A DNA stretch of 8,963 bases, from NCBI GenBank assembly GCA_031404155.1, contig JANNGZ010000035.1, forward strand, positions 1-8,963, given 5' to 3'. A model generated the notes under the pieces. That model saw only the letters and a program-made list of their open reading frames with translations, was not told where the DNA came from and did no database searches. Below are positions 5,540 to 8,963 of the stretch, piece by piece; the stretch's first letter is position 1; each line of letters begins with the position of its first letter. This stretch comes from JANNGZ01 sp031404155 (GTDB taxonomy: Bacteria; Pseudomonadota; Gammaproteobacteria; Burkholderiales; Burkholderiaceae_C). A program made the translations under genes and the position numbers.

Positions 5540-6622
5540 ATGAGCGACAACCATCTCATCCCTCTCGAACGGCTCAACACCGCGATCCGAATGATGGTGC
5601 GCGGCTTCGGCAGCAGCAGCGACGAAGTCGAAGCGGTGGCCGGCAACCTGATCGACGCCAACCTCACCGGCCACGACTCGCATGGCATCGGCATGCTGCC
5701 GCGTTACGCCGACGCTTTCCTCGAAGGCGGCCTGCACCCGAACAGCCATGTGCAGACCGTGCTGGACAACGGCACGCTGCTCAAGCTCGACGGCGGCGCC
5801 GGCTTCGGCCAGGTGATCGGCCGCGAAGCGATGGCGCTGGGCGTTGAGCGTGCCAGCGCACAGGGCAGCTGCATCGTGGCGCTGGGCAACTCGCACCACC
5901 TCGGGCGCATCGGCGCCTGGGCCGAGCAGGCCGCGGCCGCGGGGCTGATCTCGCTGCACTTCGTCAACGTGATCTCGCGCGGCATCGTCGCACCCTTCGG
6001 CGGCGCCGACGCACGCTTCGGCACCAACCCGGTGTGTGTCGGCATACCTTTGGGTGGGTCCGCGCCGCCGGTGATCCTCGACTTCGCTACCAGCATGATC
6101 GCGCAGGGCAAAACCCGTGTGGCGCACAACAAGGGCGAGCCGGTGCCGCCCGATTGCCTGATCGACGACCGGGGCCTGCCGACCACCGAGGCGCGTTACG
6201 GCGTGGTGCCGCCGCTGGGTGCCTTGCTCACCTTCGGCGCGCACAAGGGCTACGGCCTGGCGCTGATCTGCGAGCTGCTCGGCGGTGCCCTGGCCGCGGG
6301 CGCGACCCAGCGCACGCACGACACGTCGAAGAAGCGTGTGCTCAACGGCATGTTCAGCGTCTTGCTCGACCCGGAGGCGCTCGGCAACCGCAGCGCGTTT
6401 GCGAGCGAGGCGCTGGCCTTCATCGACTGGGTGAAAGCTTCGCCGTCACGCGAAGGATTCGATGCGGTGAAGGTGGCGGGTGAGCCCGAGCGTTTGTCTC
6501 GTGCGCGGCGCAGCGCGCAGGGTGTGCCGGTGGATGCCACCACTTGGACCGAACTTCTCGACGCGTCGGGCAAACTGGGTGTGGACCCGGGTGCCGTGAA
6601 CGCGGCGGCCGGGCTGGGCTGA
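5540..6622 (+). CDS. ybiC: YbiC-like malate/lactate-family hydroxycarboxylate dehydrogenase
   Basis: This encodes a 360-residue cytoplasmic NAD(P)-dependent oxidoreductase of the Ldh_2 (malate/L-lactate dehydrogenase, type 2) family. That family is unrelated to the classical Rossmann lactate dehydrogenases. It matches E. coli YbiC (HcxB, hydroxycarboxylate dehydrogenase B; 361 residues) nearly end to end. Visible motifs are ANLTGHDSHGIGM (His48, a conserved active-site His), FGQVIGREAMALG, LGNSHHLGRIG (119-123 region), RFGTNP (159-164), LDFATSMIAQGKTRVA, then KGEPVPPDCLID, and HKGYGLALICELLGGAL. The C-terminal WVKASP block is also present. It should oxidise a 2-hydroxy acid to the 2-keto acid, or do the reverse. 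The exact substrate within the family varies (malate, lactate, phenyllactate-type acids, ureidoglycolate). The ATG at 5540 aligns with the family start. The gene stands alone, divergent from the periplasmic binding protein and convergent with the lipoprotein gene 24 bases downstream. Confidence 0.92.
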   Translation: MSDNHLIPLERLNTAIRMMVRGFGSSSDEVEAVAGNLIDANLTGHDSHGIGMLPRYADAFLEGGLHPNSHVQTVLDNGTLLKLDGGAGFGQVIGREAMALGVERASAQGSCIVALGNSHHLGRIGAWAEQAAAAGLISLHFVNVISRGIVAPFGGADARFGTNPVCVGIPLGGSAPPVILDFATSMIAQGKTRVAHNKGEPVPPDCLIDDRGLPTTEARYGVVPPLGALLTFGAHKGYGLALICELLGGALAAGATQRTHDTSKKRVLNGMFSVLLDPEALGNRSAFASEALAFIDWVKASPSREGFDAVKVAGEPERLSRARRSAQGVPVDATTWTELLDASGKLGVDPGAVNAAAGLG

Positions 6623-6628
6623 CGACCC

Positions 6629-6641
6629 GCCCGCACCGGGC
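6629..6641. terminator. Small GC hairpin between convergent genes
   Basis: GCCCG (6629-6633) and CGGGC (6637-6641) form a 5-bp stem with a 3-base loop in the 24-base gap between the dehydrogenase stop and the lipoprotein stop. It is followed by the palindrome CCTAGG. The stem is short and has no T-run, so it is only a weak terminator candidate for either strand. Confidence 0.25.
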
Positions 6642-6646
6642 CTAGG

Positions 6647-7276
6647 TCAGCGGCGCGGCGTGTCGGGTGCCGCGCTGGCAACACTGCGCGGCGCGGCGGG
6701 CGCCGCACATTGGGCCGCCTGGCCCAGGCCCTTGAGGTAAGAGCGGCGAACCGTTCCCGCGGCGATCGCCGCGGCCACCTCGGCCGAATAACGCTCGGCG
6801 CCGCTGAGCTTTCGCACCCAGCCGCGAAACGGCACGATGCCTTCGGCCGCGCCGCGAATCGCGCCCACCGCAACCTGGTCCACCGCGCCGGCGCCGCGTT
6901 CGACCAGCCCGGGGTTCGTCGCTGTGGCCGCCGTGTCCAGGTCGGGGCCGAGGACCGCGTCGAGGGCCTGCACTTCGGCCGCGATCCCTGCACAAGCGGT
7001 GTTCGACGGCGACCGGTACGGCCCGCGTTGCGCGGCGTGCAAGATGGCCGGAATCTCGGCACGCACCAGGTTCAGGTCGCTCAAGGGTGTGCTTGCCAAC
7101 TGCGCCACCTTCGCCACCTGCGCAGCCTGTGCCGCTTGCACCGCCGGTGGAAGCGGCTGGGCCAACCCAGCGTCGGCGCTGGGTGGGGTCGGTGGGCTGG
7201 ACGCCTTTCGAGCGGGATCGGGCGCGGCGCAGCCGCTCAACAGGACGGCGACGAGAATCAAGGCGGAGGTTTTCAT
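6647..7276 (-). CDS. Putative lipoprotein of unknown function
   Basis: This encodes a 209-residue protein. The N-terminus MKTSALILVAVLLSGCAAP is a textbook lipoprotein signal: a short basic start, a hydrophobic core, and the lipobox L-S-G-C with the lipidated Cys at residue 16. The residue after Cys is Ala, so sorting to the outer membrane is expected. A Pro/Ala/Ser linker follows, then an Ala/Gln-rich stretch (AVQAAQAAQVAKVAQLA) likely to be helical. Next is a more ordered C-terminal half with DAVLGPDLDTAA, VAVGAIRGAAEG, VPFRGWVRKLSG and GTVRRSYLKGLGQA. I do not recognise a named domain. A longer in-frame start at 7348 is rejected because it would bury the signal peptide. No clear Shine-Dalgarno precedes 7276. 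It lies 105 bases downstream of the haem lipoprotein gene on the same strand and may be expressed with it. Confidence 0.75.
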   Translation of the reverse strand: MKTSALILVAVLLSGCAAPDPARKASSPPTPPSADAGLAQPLPPAVQAAQAAQVAKVAQLASTPLSDLNLVRAEIPAILHAAQRGPYRSPSNTACAGIAAEVQALDAVLGPDLDTAATATNPGLVERGAGAVDQVAVGAIRGAAEGIVPFRGWVRKLSGAERYSAEVAAAIAAGTVRRSYLKGLGQAAQCAAPAAPRSVASAAPDTPRR

Positions 7277-7349
7277 CGCTGCGCAGGGTAGCAGCCGCAA
7301 GCTGCGTCCGAGCACTCCGTGCCCGGGCCGGCGCGTGTCGAACCTCACG

Positions 7350-7379
7350 GCGCAGGCGCCTGCGCGCGCGCCGGCGCGC
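7350..7379. repeat. Two abutting perfect palindromes (16 bp and 14 bp)
   Basis: GCGCAGGCGCCTGCGC (7350-7365) is immediately followed by GCGCGCCGGCGCGC (7366-7379). The pair ends two bases from the stop codon of the minus-strand haem lipoprotein gene. It could fold as one or two very stable hairpins in the transcript and act as a terminator or 3'-end stabiliser between the two lipoprotein genes. No T-tract follows in either direction. Confidence 0.6.
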
Positions 7380-7381
7380 CG

Positions 7382-7816
7382 CTACTTCCTTCGCAACGCC
7401 ACTTCGTTGCCGACAAAGGCACGCAGCAGTTCGCGGTCGCGCTCGTTCAGGCGAGCGTTCAGGCGCCGCGTGAAACCGCCTTCGAGCCGCGCCGCGGTGA
7501 GCGTCGACGACCAGTCTTCGGCGTCGAGGTTGTAGATCGCGAGCGCGGCCGGCTTGGCCGTGGCCAGCGTCGCCTGATGGCAGGTGCCGCAGTGGGTTTT
7601 CGCCAAGCCACGTATCTGTGCGCGCAGCGCCAGCGTGTCGGCCGGCGCCGCTGCGGCGTTGGCCGAAGATGGCGGCGACGCAGCCGGCAACGAAGCTGGC
7701 AAACCAGTCGGCGGCGCCGGCCGGTGGCTGCAAGCGGCCAGCAGCAGCGCCGCACCTGCCCAGATGAACAGCCGACCTGGGCGCGGCTTGGCGAGGATCG
7801 AATCTTGTGGGCCCAT
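7382..7816 (-). CDS. Small haem-binding (cytochrome c-like) lipoprotein
   Basis: This encodes a 144-residue protein. After a basic start (KPRPGR) a hydrophobic segment (FIWAGAALLLAAC) ends in the lipobox L-A-A-C, which predicts a lipid-anchored Cys29. A Pro/Ala/Ser-rich linker (about residues 32-60) leads to a small domain with one CxxCH motif, THCGTCHQ (Cys76, Cys79, His80), the covalent haem c attachment signature. The remainder (AIYNLDAEDWSSTLTAARLEGGF, then ERDRELLRAFV) is charged and helical. There is a single haem site. I see no Met in the domain after CxxCH to act as a sixth ligand, so it may use another ligand or be a high-spin haem protein. It probably sits on the periplasmic side of a membrane. 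GGAGAAGG nine bases upstream (7826-7833) supports the ATG at 7816. Similar proteins are usually annotated only as hypothetical or cytochrome c-like. Its redox partner is unknown. Confidence 0.78.
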   Translation of the reverse strand: MGPQDSILAKPRPGRLFIWAGAALLLAACSHRPAPPTGLPASLPAASPPSSANAAAAPADTLALRAQIRGLAKTHCGTCHQATLATAKPAALAIYNLDAEDWSSTLTAARLEGGFTRRLNARLNERDRELLRAFVGNEVALRRK

Positions 7817-8004
7817 GACTGCCGCCCTTCTCCGGTGCCGAGGGTCGAAACCGTATCACGCGGCGGGCGGGCCGACCAGCGTCCCATCCGCGCCGCGGCC
7901 GCAGCGGCCCGCCGCGCGAACCCCCAACAGCAGGCGGGGGATAACATCCCGCTCGCTCGCCCCACGGCATTCGCCGCGGCCGTGTTCCCGCCACCGAGCC
8001 GCCG
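7817..8004. promoter_or_regulatory. Divergent intergenic region (haem lipoprotein / DUF1415)
   Basis: These 188 bases separate two divergent genes and must hold both promoters. A GATAACAT sequence at about 7940-7947, in an otherwise GC-rich stretch, is a possible -10 region for the DUF1415 gene; I cannot pair it with a good -35 box. CCCCC and GGGGG runs flanking it could pair weakly. No recognised operator or riboswitch is seen. Confidence 0.3.
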
Positions 8005-8577
8005 ATGCCCAACCCCGTCCTCGCCGAAACCCGCGCCTGGGTCAACCGCGCGGTCATCGGCCTGAACCTCTGCCCCTTCGCCAAGGCGCCGCAGGTGAAG
8101 GGCCAGGTGCGTTATGTGTTGTGCGACGCGACCGAACCCGAGGCGCTGCGGGCCTGCCTGCTCGACGAGTTGCGCCTGATCGCCGCCGCGCCCGCCGATG
8201 AGATCGAAACCACGCTGCTGGTGCATCCGCAGGTATTGACCGACTTCGCCGACTTCAATGATTTTCTCGACGTGGCCGAGCACACGCTCAGCGAACTCGA
8301 GCTCGACGGCGTGATCCAGGTGGCGAGCTTCCACCCGCAGTTCCAGTTCGCCGACAGCGAGCCCGAGGACATCGAGAACGCGACCAACCGCTCGCCCCTC
8401 CCCACCCTGCACCTGCTGCGCGAAGAAAGTGTCAGCCGCGCGGTGGCCGCCTACCCCGAGGCCGAAGCCATCTTCGAAGCCAACATTCAGACGATGCGGC
8501 AGCTCGGCGCCGAGGCTTGGGCCGCGCTTCGCCGGCAATGCCATGACGACGCCGCGGCCGCGCCGGACGCCGGCTGA
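8005..8577 (+). CDS. DUF1415 domain-containing protein
   Basis: This encodes a 190-residue soluble protein that covers the DUF1415 family from end to end. Its diagnostic blocks are WVNRAVIGLNLCPFAKAP (about residues 12-29, with the conserved Cys23-Pro-Phe), VKGQVRYVLCDATEPEAL, ETTLLVHPQVL, DFNDFLDVAE, VASFHPQFQFADSEPEDI (about 106-123), and TNRSPLPTLHLLREESVSRAV (from residue 127). No signal peptide or membrane segment is present. The molecular function of the family is not established to my knowledge. It is widespread in proteobacteria, and the conserved Cys and His residues would suit a metal or catalytic site (inference). The ATG at 8005 fits the family N-terminus, although no strong Shine-Dalgarno precedes it. 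The final residues (HDDAAAAPDAG) look like a variable tail. The upstream neighbour is divergent. The next gene, 159 bases downstream, has its own strong ribosome-binding site. Confidence 0.9.
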   Translation: MPNPVLAETRAWVNRAVIGLNLCPFAKAPQVKGQVRYVLCDATEPEALRACLLDELRLIAAAPADEIETTLLVHPQVLTDFADFNDFLDVAEHTLSELELDGVIQVASFHPQFQFADSEPEDIENATNRSPLPTLHLLREESVSRAVAAYPEAEAIFEANIQTMRQLGAEAWAALRRQCHDDAAAAPDAG

Positions 8578-8725
8578 TGCTGGACACGAGGCTGCGCCCC
8601 GCCACGCGTTTGCGAGCACGCACGGCAGCTTGTTCGCCGCGGCGCAGAGTGACAAGATGGCGGCCGCGGTTGCGCCGAGGCAGTGGCTTGAACCCGGCGC
8701 GCGCCGCGATGGCCATGGCACTGAT

Positions 8726-8730
8726 GGAGG
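8726..8730 (+). promoter_or_regulatory. Strong Shine-Dalgarno site
   Basis: GGAGG lies six bases before the ATG at 8737. It is the best ribosome-binding site in the window and fixes the start of the last gene. Confidence 0.7.
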
Positions 8731-8736
8731 TCCCTC

Positions 8737-8963
8737 ATGAACCCACGTCGCTCCGCCCTCTTGCGCCGCTCAGGCATCGCCCTCGCCGCCGGCGCGCTGC
8801 TTTCGTCGGGCGCCTTGGTCGCCGACCCGGCGAGCGCGGTTCGCTCGAACGCCGACGCCAGCTTCGACCCGCTGCTCTCGCTGCCCGCGGGCGGCAATTG
8901 CGGCCCGGTGGTCGGGGGGCGCAGCAAGGTGTTCGAGGCGCTGCTGCTGGCCAAGACCGAGAC
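8737..8963 (+). CDS. Secreted protein, N-terminal part only (runs off the window)
   Basis: The frame is open from ATG 8737 to the window end (75 full codons). A perfect GGAGG six bases upstream supports the start. The N-terminus has basic residues (NPRRSALLRRSG), a hydrophobic Ala/Leu core and possible signal-peptidase sites after LVA (residue 29) or ASA (residue 34), so the protein is probably exported by Sec. An RR pair near the start does not fit a full Tat motif. The visible mature sequence includes FDPLLSLPAGGNCGPVVGGR and then SKVFEALLLAKTE. I do not recognise the family from this much. The GGNCGP stretch could be a structural turn; no catalytic motif can be claimed. The gene may be separately expressed, since 159 bases separate it from the DUF1415 gene. 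Confidence 0.75.
   Translation, partial: MNPRRSALLRRSGIALAAGALLSSGALVADPASAVRSNADASFDPLLSLPAGGNCGPVVGGRSKVFEALLLAKTE

Noticed and set aside
4318..5694. Long minus-strand frame overlapping the binding-protein gene and the tandem repeat
   Set aside because: It is a shadow of the binding-protein gene in another frame. Its FSGFSGFSG stretch is just translation of the 9-bp tandem repeat.

Overview
The window is very GC-rich, with strong G/C preference at third codon positions. Its gene families (a Bug/TctC-type solute-binding protein, a DUF1415 protein, a YbiC-type dehydrogenase, many Sec-exported or lipid-anchored proteins) fit a betaproteobacterium of the order Burkholderiales. That placement is inferred from protein resemblance only; no rRNA or tRNA is present. 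I see no CRISPR array, transposase, integrase, prophage module or replication origin.

Layout. (1) 1-350: the C-terminal-side piece of a response-regulator receiver domain (minus) abuts, within a few bases near position 95, the C-terminal piece of a DUF5131 (phage Gp37/Gp68-like) protein (plus). Both lack their N-terminal parts. (2) 520-3706: two intact plus-strand genes, a cysteine-containing relative of glycine/sarcosine/betaine reductase component B and a large secreted alpha/beta hydrolase-domain protein, separated by an 8-bp tandem repeat. (3) 3757-4388: a decayed block. A GMC oxidoreductase remnant (minus) has one frameshift, one internal deletion and no N-terminus. It is joined near 4204 to the C-terminal tail of an alpha/beta hydrolase (plus). 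The tail ends in a 24-bp perfect palindrome. (4) 4443-6622: a divergent pair, a tripartite-tricarboxylate-type periplasmic binding protein (minus) and a YbiC-like 2-hydroxycarboxylate dehydrogenase (plus). The dehydrogenase's Shine-Dalgarno region lies inside a 9-bp tandem repeat. (5) 6647-7816: two minus-strand lipoproteins, one unknown and one carrying a single CxxCH haem-binding motif. (6) 8005-8963: a DUF1415 protein and the start of a secreted protein that runs off the window.

How the genes may work together. The clearest functional link is the divergent pair: a periplasmic carboxylate-binding protein beside an NAD(P)-dependent hydroxycarboxylate dehydrogenase suggests scavenging and oxidation of a small 2-hydroxy acid. 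The haem lipoprotein and its neighbour may form a small envelope operon. The rest looks like ordinary chromosomal housekeeping and catabolic genes.

There is no convincing new defence or mobile system here. The most unusual items are the two fragment-to-fragment junctions with identical topology (rearrangement scars or assembly chimeras), the orphan GrdB-like gene, and the short repeats and palindromes in intergenic positions.
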